This document shows, in pieces, positions 34,027 through 42,560 of a DNA stretch of 64,000 bases. The notes under the pieces are model-generated. The model was not told where the DNA came from, made no database searches, and saw only the letters and a list, made by a program, of their open reading frames with translations. The position numbers and the translations under genes are program-made. The first letter of the stretch is position 1. Every line of letters starts with the position of its first letter. The DNA is from Myxococcus flavus (GTDB taxonomy: Bacteria; Myxococcota; Myxococcia; Myxococcales; Myxococcaceae), in assembly GCF_050038885.1 (NCBI RefSeq), contig NZ_CP143624.1:4650001-4714000 (forward strand). The letters are read 5' to 3'.

Positions 34027-35514
34027 ATGATTACGCTCTTCGTCGCCTTCTTCGTCTCGCTGACGGTGGCCCTGGTGCTCACGTTGCTCGTGCGCAACCG
34101 GGCACAGGCGTGGGGGTGGCTGGACCAGGCGAACTCCAGCCGGAAGGTGCACGTGCGGCCCATTCCCCGTCTGGGCGGAGTGGGCATCGTCGGAGGCTTC
34201 TTCGCGCCGCTGTGCGCACTGTTCCTGGTGGACTCCGGGGTGGGCCACCATTTCCGCTCGCATACGGACCTGGTCGCGGGCCTGTTCCTGGGCGGCGCGG
34301 TGATTGCGGTGCTGGGCCTCTATGACGACCTGCGGGGCGCGGGGGCCCGGCTGAAGTTCGCGGTCCAGTTCGCGGTGGCGATCGGGCTGTATGCCTTGGG
34401 TTTCCGCATCGACGTCATCGCCAACCCCTTCGGACCGGAGCTGGTGCTGGGCGCGTTGAGCCTGCCCTTCACCGTGCTGTGGGTGGTGGGCGTCATCAAC
34501 GCGCTCAACCTCATCGACGGGTTGGATGGGCTCGCGGGCGGCGTGGCCTTCTTCGGTGTCAGCACCAACTTCATCCTCGCGCTCTCACGCGGAGACGTCC
34601 TGCTGGCGCTGCTGATGGCCGCGCTGGCGGGAGCCATCCTCGGGTTCCTGGTGTTCAACTTCAACCCGGCCTCCATCTTCATGGGCGACACCGGCAGCAT
34701 GTTCCTGGGCTTCGTGCTGGCGGCGGTGTCCATCAAGACGAGCACCAAGAGCGGCACGGCGGTGGCCATGCTGGTGCCGGTGATGGCGCTGGGCCTGCCC
34801 ATCATGGACACGCTGCTGGCCATGGTGCGGCGCTCGCTGCTGGGCCGGCCCATGTTCAGCGCGGACCGGGAGCACATCCACCACCGGCTGATGAGCCAGC
34901 TGGTGCTCAGCCACCGCGCGACGGTGCTGGTGCTGTATGGCCTGTGCGGCCTCTTCACGCTGGTGGCGCTGGCGCTGAACTTCGCCAGCAGCGCGCAGAG
35001 CGCCATGCTCCTGTGCGGCATGGCGGTGCTCATCGGGCTGCTGATGCGCCGGCTGGGCTACCTGGACCTGGGCCGCGCGAAGGGAATGCAGCAGCTGCGT
35101 CAGCGCAACCTCTGGCTCCGGACGATGTCGAAGGACGTCACCCGCGCGGTGCGCGCCGCCGCGTCGCTGGAGGGCGTGTGGAGCGCGGTGCGCCCCCTGG
35201 CGGATGCCCTGGGCCTGTCGCGACAGGAGCTGCGCTTCCAGCGCACCTTCCTCGAGGGCCACTCCGACGGCATCGTCTTCGAGGCCCAGCGGCTCGCGGG
35301 CTCGGGGAGCCCGTTCGAGGTCAGCATCGCCATCCGGGATGGCGGGGAGATTTTCGGCTCGCTGCTGCTGGTGTGGCGCGATGGCCGGTCCGCCATCAAC
35401 CGCGACGAGGAGCTGGCGCTGGAGCAGGTCGCGGATGCGGTGGCGGAGCGCGCGGCGCGTCTGCGGCCGCGTGCACACGCGGAGCCGGGCCGCCTGGTCG
35501 CGTTGAGGAAGTGA
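34027..35514 (+). CDS. WecA/MraY-family initiating phosphoglycosyltransferase with GAF-like C-terminal tail
   Basis: 495-aa membrane enzyme that would start repeat-unit synthesis by moving a sugar-1-phosphate from UDP-sugar to undecaprenyl phosphate. Around ten helices in residues 1-340 carry the family motifs: D100-D101 in LYDDLRG, NALNLIDGLDGLAGG (158-172), FNPASIFMGDTGSMFLG, and HIHHRL (283-288). Residues from about 345 form a cytosolic extension ending GGEIFGSLLLVWRDG...LEQVADAVAERAARL, which looks like the end of a GAF fold. That tail is unusual for the family and may be regulatory. The stop overlaps the next start (TGATG). Confidence 0.87.
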   Translation: MITLFVAFFVSLTVALVLTLLVRNRAQAWGWLDQANSSRKVHVRPIPRLGGVGIVGGFFAPLCALFLVDSGVGHHFRSHTDLVAGLFLGGAVIAVLGLYDDLRGAGARLKFAVQFAVAIGLYALGFRIDVIANPFGPELVLGALSLPFTVLWVVGVINALNLIDGLDGLAGGVAFFGVSTNFILALSRGDVLLALLMAALAGAILGFLVFNFNPASIFMGDTGSMFLGFVLAAVSIKTSTKSGTAVAMLVPVMALGLPIMDTLLAMVRRSLLGRPMFSADREHIHHRLMSQLVLSHRATVLVLYGLCGLFTLVALALNFASSAQSAMLLCGMAVLIGLLMRRLGYLDLGRAKGMQQLRQRNLWLRTMSKDVTRAVRAAASLEGVWSAVRPLADALGLSRQELRFQRTFLEGHSDGIVFEAQRLAGSGSPFEVSIAIRDGGEIFGSLLLVWRDGRSAINRDEELALEQVADAVAERAARLRPRAHAEPGRLVALRK

Positions 35515-36578
35515 TGCCCGACGGTGGCCCGGTCCCCGAGGGCGCGAGCGCGCTCCACGCGCTGCTGCGGGCCTGGCCGGATGCACCCGCGCGAGCGGCA
35601 CCGGAAGGCGCGGAGGCGGACGGGCTGGTGCGCACGGCGGTGCGTCACGGACTGGTGGGCTTCGTGGAGCACGCGGTGTCCCGAGCCGGCTGGGCGCTGC
35701 CGGACGCGGCGCAAACGTCGCTGCGCCGGGAGTCGCTGGGGAACGCGGCGCGGGTGTTGCGAGTGAAGGCGCTGCTGCTGCGAAGCCTGGACGCGCTGGG
35801 GCCGGTGGGACAGGTGCCGGTGTTGCTCAAGGGGTACGGGCTGGCGCTGCGGCTGTACCCGGACCCGCTGCTGCGCGCCACCACGGACGTGGACCTGCTG
35901 GTGGCGCGCGCGGACGTGGGGGCCGCGGCCCAGGCCCTCTCGCGCGTGGGGCTCTCGGCGCGCCGGGACGACGGTGCCCGGCACGGCGAAGAGGACGCGC
36001 ACCACCTGGAGCTCGCGGGGACCGCGGGGCTGGTGGAGCTGCATTTCCGTGCGCTCGCGGGGTGGGGCGAGGCGCTGGAAGGGGACGCGCTGCTCGCACG
36101 CGCGGAGGCGGGGTCGGTGGACGGCCGGGCCGTGCGCTGGCTGCGCCCGGAGGACGAAGCCGTGTACCTGGCGCTGCATGCGAGCAACCACGCGCTGCAG
36201 CGGCTGGCGTGGCTCTTCGACCTGAAGCTGCTGGCGCAGTCGGGCACAGGGCTGGACTGGCGGGCCGTGGTCGAGCAGGCACGGAGCACGGCCTTCCCAC
36301 ACGCGGCCTGGTACGCCTGGGAAGCGGCACGGCGGCTCCTGGACGCGCCGGTGCCTGACGCGGTGCTGGCGGCGTTGGCGCCGCCCCGCTGGCAGCAGGC
36401 GCTCGCTCGGCGCTTCTTCTCCGACGCGCGGCTGCTGAGGGCGTCGCTGCTGGACAGCCGGCCCGGGTGGCTGGCCGCGAAGCTGATGCTGGCGCCGCGC
36501 ATGGGCTCCGTGGCGCGGTACGGCGCCCGCCGGGTGCGCAATGCCGTGCGTGCCGGGTTTCGTGAGTCAAGTCGCTGA
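35514..36578 (+). CDS. Nucleotidyltransferase-fold protein (NTP_transf_5 / PF14907-like)
   Basis: 354-aa protein translationally coupled to the phosphoglycosyltransferase by TGATG. The core reads VLLKGYGLALRLYPDPLLR then ATTDVDLLVARADV: K106 and the metal-binding D125-x-D127 of a minimal nucleotidyltransferase fold. The rest is helical with ALHASNHALQRLAWLFDLKLL, matching uncharacterised proteins annotated as nucleotidyltransferase family and often found in polysaccharide loci. Function unknown; a paralogue without the catalytic residues lies at 40182. Confidence 0.75.
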   Translation: MPDGGPVPEGASALHALLRAWPDAPARAAPEGAEADGLVRTAVRHGLVGFVEHAVSRAGWALPDAAQTSLRRESLGNAARVLRVKALLLRSLDALGPVGQVPVLLKGYGLALRLYPDPLLRATTDVDLLVARADVGAAAQALSRVGLSARRDDGARHGEEDAHHLELAGTAGLVELHFRALAGWGEALEGDALLARAEAGSVDGRAVRWLRPEDEAVYLALHASNHALQRLAWLFDLKLLAQSGTGLDWRAVVEQARSTAFPHAAWYAWEAARRLLDAPVPDAVLAALAPPRWQQALARRFFSDARLLRASLLDSRPGWLAAKLMLAPRMGSVARYGARRVRNAVRAGFRESSR

Positions 36579-36608
36579 AATAATTCGACTTTGGGGCCCC
36601 CGGGTGGA

Positions 36609-36638
36609 CGTGTCGATTTTTCTCGGGGGCGTGTCGAT
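36609..36638. promoter_or_regulatory. Direct repeat spaced two helical turns, upstream of the YCII-domain gene
   Basis: CGTGTCGAT occurs at 36609-36617 and again at 36630-36638, start to start 21 bp, about two DNA turns. It lies 67-96 bp before the next gene's start in an intergenic stretch richer in A/T than its surroundings. Spacing suggests two half-sites on one DNA face for an activator or repressor. No regulator is identified. Confidence 0.35.
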
Positions 36639-36704
36639 CCGCGCCGGGCTGATTCGTCGCCCCTTCAAGACCGGGGAATTTCCCCCCGCCGAAAGGACGA
36701 TGCG

Positions 36705-37139
36705 ATGCGAGTCATGGTGCTTGTGAAGGCGACGAAGAACTCCGAGGCCGGGGTGATGCCCAGCGAGAAGCTGTTCGCGGACATGGGCAAGTACAACGAG
36801 GAGCTGGTGAAGGCCGGGGTCATGCTCGACGGGGACGGCCTCAAGCCCAGCAGCAGTGGCAAGCGCGTGCGGTTCTCGGGCGGCACCACGACCGTCATCG
36901 ACGGTCCCTTCACCGAGACGAAGGAGCTCGTCGCCGGTTACTGGATCTGGCAGGTGAAGTCGATGGAGGAGGCCGTGGCGTGGGCGCGCCGCTGCCCGCC
37001 CCCCATGCCCGGTGAGGAGTCGGACCTGGAGATTCGTCCCTTCTTCGAGGCCGAGGACTTCGGCGCTGAGTTCACGCCGGAGCTGCGCGCGAAGGAGGAC
37101 CAGCTCCGCGCCGAGCTGGAGCAGCGTCGCGGCTCCTGA
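36705..37139 (+). CDS. YCII-related (DGPF) domain protein
   Basis: 144-aa soluble protein. MRVMVLVKATKNSEAG starts a ferredoxin-like fold, and TTVIDGPFTETKELVAGYWIW carries the DGPF signature of PF03795. The rest, VKSMEEAVAWARRCPPP, completes the domain, followed by an acidic and basic helical tail. Family members are often next to ECF sigma factors; none is seen here. ATG at 36705 with AAAGGA about 9 bp upstream; another ATG 5 bp before is out of frame. Role unknown, and unlikely to be part of the polysaccharide machinery. Confidence 0.85.
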   Translation: MRVMVLVKATKNSEAGVMPSEKLFADMGKYNEELVKAGVMLDGDGLKPSSSGKRVRFSGGTTTVIDGPFTETKELVAGYWIWQVKSMEEAVAWARRCPPPMPGEESDLEIRPFFEAEDFGAEFTPELRAKEDQLRAELEQRRGS

Positions 37140-37215
37140 CACGCCGCGTGTCGAGGTGATGGGGAGGAAGCAGGGCCGTGGAGCGGGTAGCACCTCACGG
37201 CCCCTTCCTCTCACC

Positions 37216-39978
37216 TCATGGGCACAGCGGACTTCCCCCGAGGCCCGGGGCGCAGCCCTGGCCCACGCAGTACCTGGGCCCGCTGTCGACGGCGGGTTGC
37301 CCGGCCGAGCCGCGCGGCACCTCCACGGTGCAGCGCCCCTCGGCCTGGTTGCCGGAAGGGTCCGCGACCACGTAGTGCACCGTGTAGACGCGGCCATCCC
37401 CGGTGTCGTCACGCTCCGCGCGGAGCTGGACGGACGTGGCATTCACCCGCACGTCGATGTCGTCGCAGGTGGCGCCGTCGCAGCTGCCCGCGACGTCCTC
37501 GGACTCGTCCGACGTCACCCGGACGATGCGGCCGTACTGCTGAAGCGGGAGGTCTCCCAGGCACGCGTCCTGCGCCGGTGCCGCGCACTCCGCCAGCGTC
37601 ACCGTGCGGTACTGGTGGTCCACGGGCCACAGCTGTTTGCCCAGGGACGCGCCAGGCACGGGCGCGCGGGTGTCCTTCACCGTCACGGAGAAGGCGCAGC
37701 CGCACGCGTTGCCGGAGCCGTCCACCGCGTTGCAGTCCACCACGGTCCGGCCCAGCGGGAACCGGGACCCGGTCGGCGGCGTGCAGTCCACCGTCACCGG
37801 GCCGCAGTTGTCCTCCGCCCGGGCCGTGTAGGTGGCCTGCGCTCCGCCCGCCACGCACTCCAGCACCTGCGGCGCCGGGCAGACGATGGAGGGCAGCGTC
37901 GTGTCCACCACCGTCACCTTGGCCGTGCACACCGCGCTGTCCTCGCCGTCGAAGGCCGTCAGCGTCACGGCGTGGCGCCCCAGCCCGAAGGGCCCCGGCG
38001 CCGCCTGTGTCACCGTGAAGGGCCCGGGCTGGCCGTCCGGGTCATGGCTGCCGTCATCCACGCTGGCCTGCGCCCGGCACTGCGCGTCCGCTTCCACGGT
38101 GACGTCGCGGCACTGCGCCACCGGCGGCACGTTGGCCGTGCACTCCAGCTTCAGCTGCGCGTTGCCGGCGTTGTTGTCCTCGCGGCACTCCAGCTCGCGC
38201 CCGGTGCCGGTGCCATCGTCATCCACCACCGCGAACACCAGCACCCAGCCCCCCGGAGGCGCATCGAGCGCCAGCTCCACGGCGGCCTCCGCGCCCGCCT
38301 CCAGCGCGTGCGCCACGGTGGCCACGCCCAGCAGGGGGCCGCCCTCGCCCACCGCGTCCTGGTAGAAGGCCACCTTCACGCCCGCGGAGGCCGGCGCGTC
38401 TCCCTGGTTGCGCACGCGCGCGTGCAGCCTCACCGCGTCCTCGCCCGCGCAGGTGGCCTTCACCTGGCCGACGACGAGGTCGGGTGCCGCGAAGGGCCGC
38501 ACGGTGCCCGTCCCCTGGCTGTTGGTGCGGAAGGTGTTGAGCCCCGGCGCCAGCCAGTTGCTCACGGGCCGCGCGGGCAGGGTGCCGTCGTCATTCACGT
38601 TGGTGACGGAGTAGGCGTGCTGGTTCCAGATGCGGCGCGTGTTCACCCAGCCGTCCTTGCGGTCCCGGTACACGCGAACGCCGTGGAAGCCGCCGTAGCC
38701 GCAGGCCGTGTTCTGCGCGACGACGATTTCGGCGTTGCCGTCGCCGTCCACGTCCACGACCACCGGGTTCTCATAGGCGGTGCAGGAGCTGTGTGGCGTC
38801 TCGAAGCGGACCGCGCCGGTGACGCCGTCGTAGATGCGCAGCGCCGTCTCGTCGGCGTAGACGACCTCGGCGCGGCCGTCGCCCTCGAAGTCGAAGGTGG
38901 ATGAACCCGTGCGGTTGGAGCTGTGGTCCTGCGTGGGGCTCAGCCACTTCACGGCGCCGTCCGCCTCGAAGACGGCGTAGTGGGACGCGCCCGCCACGCC
39001 AATCTCCGGCTTCCCGTCACCGTCGAAGTCCGCGATGTTGGGCGGCCCACCCACGCCGCCGCCCAGGTGTGGCACCGTCCACTTCACCCGGCAGTCCGCG
39101 TCCATCAACGAGACGTGGCCGTTCCAGACCACCACCACCTCCCCCTCGGGGTCGGCGTCGAGGTTGCCCACGCCCGACAGGCCGTGGCCCAGCTCCTCGG
39201 CCTTGCACTGGAGCGTGCCGTCATGCCGATAGATGGCGCGGCCGTTCACCACCTCCTGGAGCCCGTCGCCATCCAGGTCCACGGCGAAGGCAATGGGACC
39301 GGAGTCATTGGGCGGGCTCCCGACGCCGTCGCTCCCCACCCAGCGGAGCGTGCCGGTGCTGTCGTAGACGTGGTTGCCGGCGATGATTTCCACCGCGCCG
39401 TCCCCGTCCAGGTCGGCCAGGGACACGCCGCCCCAGTCGAGCGGGGGGCCGTCCGCGCGGAACTTGAAGACGCCGGTGTGCTCGAAGCAGAGGATGCCCC
39501 GGGCGCTCTCGGGCACGGTACACAGCTCCACCTTCCCGTCGCCGTCGAGGTCTCCGGCCGCCACGGTCGCCGAGCCGCGCGTGCGGTAGGCGGGGTCCGT
39601 CACCGCCCACAGGTCCGAGCCGTCCGCGCCGCTGATGGCGCGCAGCACGCCGCCTGTCTTGAAGTTCCAGCCCTCGAAGCTGTTGAAGACGACGTCGGGG
39701 GTGCCGTCTCCGTTGACGTCCACCACCACGGGCGTCGTCTGCACGTTGGTGTGCGTGGGCATCAGGGGGCTGGCCGTCCACGCCCACTCCACCTCGGGCT
39801 CGAAGTGGGGCTCGAAGGGCGGGCGCACCTCGCACCGCGCCTCTGAGCCGACGGCGGTGCTGTTGTCATGTGCCGGGGGTTCCTCGGGTGCCGTCGTGCT
39901 GGTGCACGCGGCCCACCCGAGCGCTCCGAGCGTGAGCCACCGGGCCGGACGCCCGTCCGACCATCCTCGCTGCGCCAT
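37216..39978 (-). CDS. Exported FG-GAP/VCBS-repeat and HYR-domain lipoprotein
   Basis: 920-aa surface-type protein. The start at 39978 has AGGAGG 5 bp upstream, and the signal peptide ends LGALGWAAC with Cys25 as possible lipidation site (the -3 Trp is atypical). Residues 75-440 hold about eight FG-GAP/VCBS-like repeats with acidic Ca loops (VDVNGDGTPDV, GDLDGDGKVEL, ADLDGDGAVEI, ADFDGDGKPEI, VDVDGDGNAEI), predicted to form a beta-propeller. A CARDB-like segment starts near 495 and two HYR-like Ig domains lie at about 616-770; many cysteines. Such proteins bind calcium and act in adhesion or matrix attachment. It is divergent from its plus-strand neighbour by 203 bp. Confidence 0.82.
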   Translation of the reverse strand: MAQRGWSDGRPARWLTLGALGWAACTSTTAPEEPPAHDNSTAVGSEARCEVRPPFEPHFEPEVEWAWTASPLMPTHTNVQTTPVVVDVNGDGTPDVVFNSFEGWNFKTGGVLRAISGADGSDLWAVTDPAYRTRGSATVAAGDLDGDGKVELCTVPESARGILCFEHTGVFKFRADGPPLDWGGVSLADLDGDGAVEIIAGNHVYDSTGTLRWVGSDGVGSPPNDSGPIAFAVDLDGDGLQEVVNGRAIYRHDGTLQCKAEELGHGLSGVGNLDADPEGEVVVVWNGHVSLMDADCRVKWTVPHLGGGVGGPPNIADFDGDGKPEIGVAGASHYAVFEADGAVKWLSPTQDHSSNRTGSSTFDFEGDGRAEVVYADETALRIYDGVTGAVRFETPHSSCTAYENPVVVDVDGDGNAEIVVAQNTACGYGGFHGVRVYRDRKDGWVNTRRIWNQHAYSVTNVNDDGTLPARPVSNWLAPGLNTFRTNSQGTGTVRPFAAPDLVVGQVKATCAGEDAVRLHARVRNQGDAPASAGVKVAFYQDAVGEGGPLLGVATVAHALEAGAEAAVELALDAPPGGWVLVFAVVDDDGTGTGRELECREDNNAGNAQLKLECTANVPPVAQCRDVTVEADAQCRAQASVDDGSHDPDGQPGPFTVTQAAPGPFGLGRHAVTLTAFDGEDSAVCTAKVTVVDTTLPSIVCPAPQVLECVAGGAQATYTARAEDNCGPVTVDCTPPTGSRFPLGRTVVDCNAVDGSGNACGCAFSVTVKDTRAPVPGASLGKQLWPVDHQYRTVTLAECAAPAQDACLGDLPLQQYGRIVRVTSDESEDVAGSCDGATCDDIDVRVNATSVQLRAERDDTGDGRVYTVHYVVADPSGNQAEGRCTVEVPRGSAGQPAVDSGPRYCVGQGCAPGLGGSPLCP

Positions 39979-40181
39979 GCCGCCTCCTGGAATGCCTGCC
40001 CGGCCCGCGACGTGCCGGGCGGCCCAGGTATTCACTCGGTCCAGTTCGGCGACCCACCCCGCGAGGCCGGCCAGTGTCACCTGGTCATCCCTGGCGCCCG
40101 GGAATGACGGGTGCTCCACACATGGCGTGACGTCATGCGGGCGTTGCAGGCCATGCGCCTGGACCGTTAAAGGGGGGCACC

Positions 40182-41156
40182 ATGTCCGCCGCCAGTCTGC
40201 TCGACACCTTCCGCGTGCTCTCCTCGTTCGACCCGCCGCGAGGCGCGCTGCGAGGAGCGCCCTGGGAGGCGTACGTGGACTGGGCCGTCGTCCAGGGCCT
40301 GGCGCCGCTGGCGGCCTACAACCTGGAGTACCGGCTGGGCGCGGGCAACGCGCCGGAGTGGGCGCGGGACAGGCTGCTGAGCATCTATCAGGGCTCCGTC
40401 AACGACAACGTGATGAAGCTCGTCAACTTCAAGCGCATCGTGGGCGCGCTGGAGGGACGCAGGCTGGTGCTCATGGGGGCCGCGGCCTTCGCGGACTCGC
40501 TCTATCCCCACGTGGGCTTCCGGCCCGTGCCGGAGCTCCAGATGCTGATGAAGCGCCTGGACGTGGAGGGCTTCGCCGGCTTCCTCTCCAACCACGAGTT
40601 CGCCCCGGAGCCCGACACCGAGAGCAGCGGCGCCACGAAGGTGGTGTCCGACGGGCGCACCGTCATCCTGCTCTATTCGGACGTGCTGGGGCCCCAGCGC
40701 CGCGAGCAGGCGGCGGGCATCCTCGAGCGCGCGAAGCCGATGCGTGTCTACGGCCCCTCCGTCTTCCGCCCGGACCTGGAGGACGCGGTGCTGCTGGCGG
40801 CGCTGGAGCACGCGCGCCACGGGTACGCGGTGCCGTGGGTGTCCTTCATCGACCTGCGCGAGCTCGTCACCGGCGCGAAGTGGATGGGCGGCGTGTACTC
40901 GCGTCCGCTGGACGTGCCGGCGCTGCTGGCCCGGGCCGCGGACTGGCGGCTGGAGCGGGCCCTCTACACGTCCCTGTCGATTGTCACGCGGCTGTTTCCG
41001 GAAGCCGCCGCGGAGGCCACCGCCGCGATGCCGCCGCTGCGCCGGGCGACGCGGGAGCTGCTGGAGCGCACGGTGGTGGGTCCTGTGTGCACCCCTGGAA
41101 GGACCTCGGCCCTCAAGGGCATGGAGCGGGTGCGCCGCCTGCTCACGGGTCAGTAA
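40182..41156 (+). CDS. Degenerate paralogue of the NTP_transf_5-like protein
   Basis: 324-aa protein with the layout of the protein at 35514: an early helical part, the strand-turn RRLVLMGAAAFADSLYPH, the second strand RPVPELQMLMKRLDV, and the later helical DLEDAVLLAALEHARHG...FIDLRELV. The lysine of the active paralogue is Met98 here and the metal-binding D-x-D is E118-L-Q120, so nucleotidyl transfer is unlikely. It may be a structural or regulatory partner. ATG behind AGGGGGGC. It is followed 103 bp later by ugd. The homology is judged by eye. Confidence 0.7.
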   Translation: MSAASLLDTFRVLSSFDPPRGALRGAPWEAYVDWAVVQGLAPLAAYNLEYRLGAGNAPEWARDRLLSIYQGSVNDNVMKLVNFKRIVGALEGRRLVLMGAAAFADSLYPHVGFRPVPELQMLMKRLDVEGFAGFLSNHEFAPEPDTESSGATKVVSDGRTVILLYSDVLGPQRREQAAGILERAKPMRVYGPSVFRPDLEDAVLLAALEHARHGYAVPWVSFIDLRELVTGAKWMGGVYSRPLDVPALLARAADWRLERALYTSLSIVTRLFPEAAAEATAAMPPLRRATRELLERTVVGPVCTPGRTSALKGMERVRRLLTGQ

Positions 41157-41259
41157 GGCTGGCTGCTCGCCGGCCGTGTCCGGTGGCGGGGACGGGCTTC
41201 CTTTCGGACTCCCTCCCGGCGTATGAGTCCCGTACGAGACATTCACTGGGACTCCTTCA

Positions 41260-42558
41260 ATGCGTATTGCCATCATCGGAACCGGCTACGTCGGCCTTGT
41301 CGCGGGCACCTGCTTCGCGGACTCGGGCAACGACGTCACGTGCGTGGACATCGACGAGCGGAAGATCCGCATGCTCCAGGCGGGCGAGGTCCCCATCTAC
41401 GAGCCGGGGCTGGAGGAGCTCATCAAGAAGAACGTGCGCGAGAAGCGCCTGTTCTTCACCCGCGACCTGCCGGAGGCCGTGACGAACGCGCAGGTCGTCT
41501 TCATCGCCGTGGGGACGCCCGAAGGCGAGAGCGGCGACGCCGACCTCCAGTACGTGCTGGCCGCCGCCGAGCAGATTGGCAAGGCGATGAAGCAGTACAC
41601 GGTGGTGGTGGACAAGAGCACCGTGCCGGTGGGCACCGCGGACAAGGTGCGCGAGGCCATCCGCAAGGTGACGGACGTGGAGTTCGACGTCGTCTCCAAC
41701 CCGGAGTTCCTCAAGGAAGGCGCGGCGCTGGACGACTTCCTCAAGCCCGACCGCGTCGTCATCGGCGTGGACTCCGAGCGGGCCCGGAAGGTGATGGCGG
41801 ACCTGTACTCGCCCTTCGTGCGCACCGAGAACCCGGTGCTGTTCATGGACACGCGCTCGGCGGAGCTGACCAAGTACGCGGCCAACGCGATGCTGGCCAC
41901 GCGCATCTCCTTCATGAACGACATCGCCGCGCTCTGCGAGAAGGTGGGCGCGGACGTGGACTTCGTGCGCAAGGGCCTGGGCTCGGACAAGCGCATCGGC
42001 TACCCGTTCCTCTTCCCGGGCGTGGGCTACGGCGGCTCCTGCTTCCCCAAGGACGTGAAGGCGCTGGTGGCCACCGGCCGTGAGTTCGGCCTGGAGCTGG
42101 ACCTGCTGCGCGCGGTGGAGCGCACCAACGAGCGTCAGAAGAAGCTGCTGGTGAACAAGGCCGCCAGGCACTACGGCTCGCTGGAGGGCCGCAAGTTCGG
42201 CGTGTGGGGCCTGGCCTTCAAGCCGAAGACGGACGACATGCGCGAGGCGCCGTCCATCGAGGTCATCGAGGGCCTCATCGGCAAGGGCGCCCAGGTGATT
42301 GCGCACGACCCGGTGGCGCCGCACACCGCCAAGCGCGTCTTCGGTGAGCGCATCCGCTACGCCTCGGTGCCCTACGAGGCGCTGGAGGGCGTGGATGGCC
42401 TCTTCGTGGTGACGGAGTGGAACGAGTTCCGTCACCCGGACTTCGAGCGCATGAAGTCGCTGATGAAGTCGCCCGTCGTGTTCGACGGCCGCAACGTGTA
42501 CGACCCGGCGCGCATGCGTGAGCTGGGCTTCACGTACTACGGCATCGGCCGGCGGTAG
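41260..42558 (+). CDS. ugd: UDP-glucose 6-dehydrogenase
   Basis: 432-aa NAD-dependent enzyme oxidising UDP-glucose to UDP-glucuronate (members of the superfamily also make UDP-ManNAcA). Rossmann motif IIGTGYVGLVAG at 5-16, the SNPEFLKEGAA and KYAANAMLATRISFMN signatures, catalytic C261 in GYGGSCFPKD, and GLAFKPKTDDMREAPS at the C-terminal domain; length is normal. The glucuronate could supply an acidic residue of the polymer. The next gene starts 2 bp after the stop codon, so the two are co-transcribed. Confidence 0.92.
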   Translation: MRIAIIGTGYVGLVAGTCFADSGNDVTCVDIDERKIRMLQAGEVPIYEPGLEELIKKNVREKRLFFTRDLPEAVTNAQVVFIAVGTPEGESGDADLQYVLAAAEQIGKAMKQYTVVVDKSTVPVGTADKVREAIRKVTDVEFDVVSNPEFLKEGAALDDFLKPDRVVIGVDSERARKVMADLYSPFVRTENPVLFMDTRSAELTKYAANAMLATRISFMNDIAALCEKVGADVDFVRKGLGSDKRIGYPFLFPGVGYGGSCFPKDVKALVATGREFGLELDLLRAVERTNERQKKLLVNKAARHYGSLEGRKFGVWGLAFKPKTDDMREAPSIEVIEGLIGKGAQVIAHDPVAPHTAKRVFGERIRYASVPYEALEGVDGLFVVTEWNEFRHPDFERMKSLMKSPVVFDGRNVYDPARMRELGFTYYGIGRR

Positions 42559-42560
42559 CG

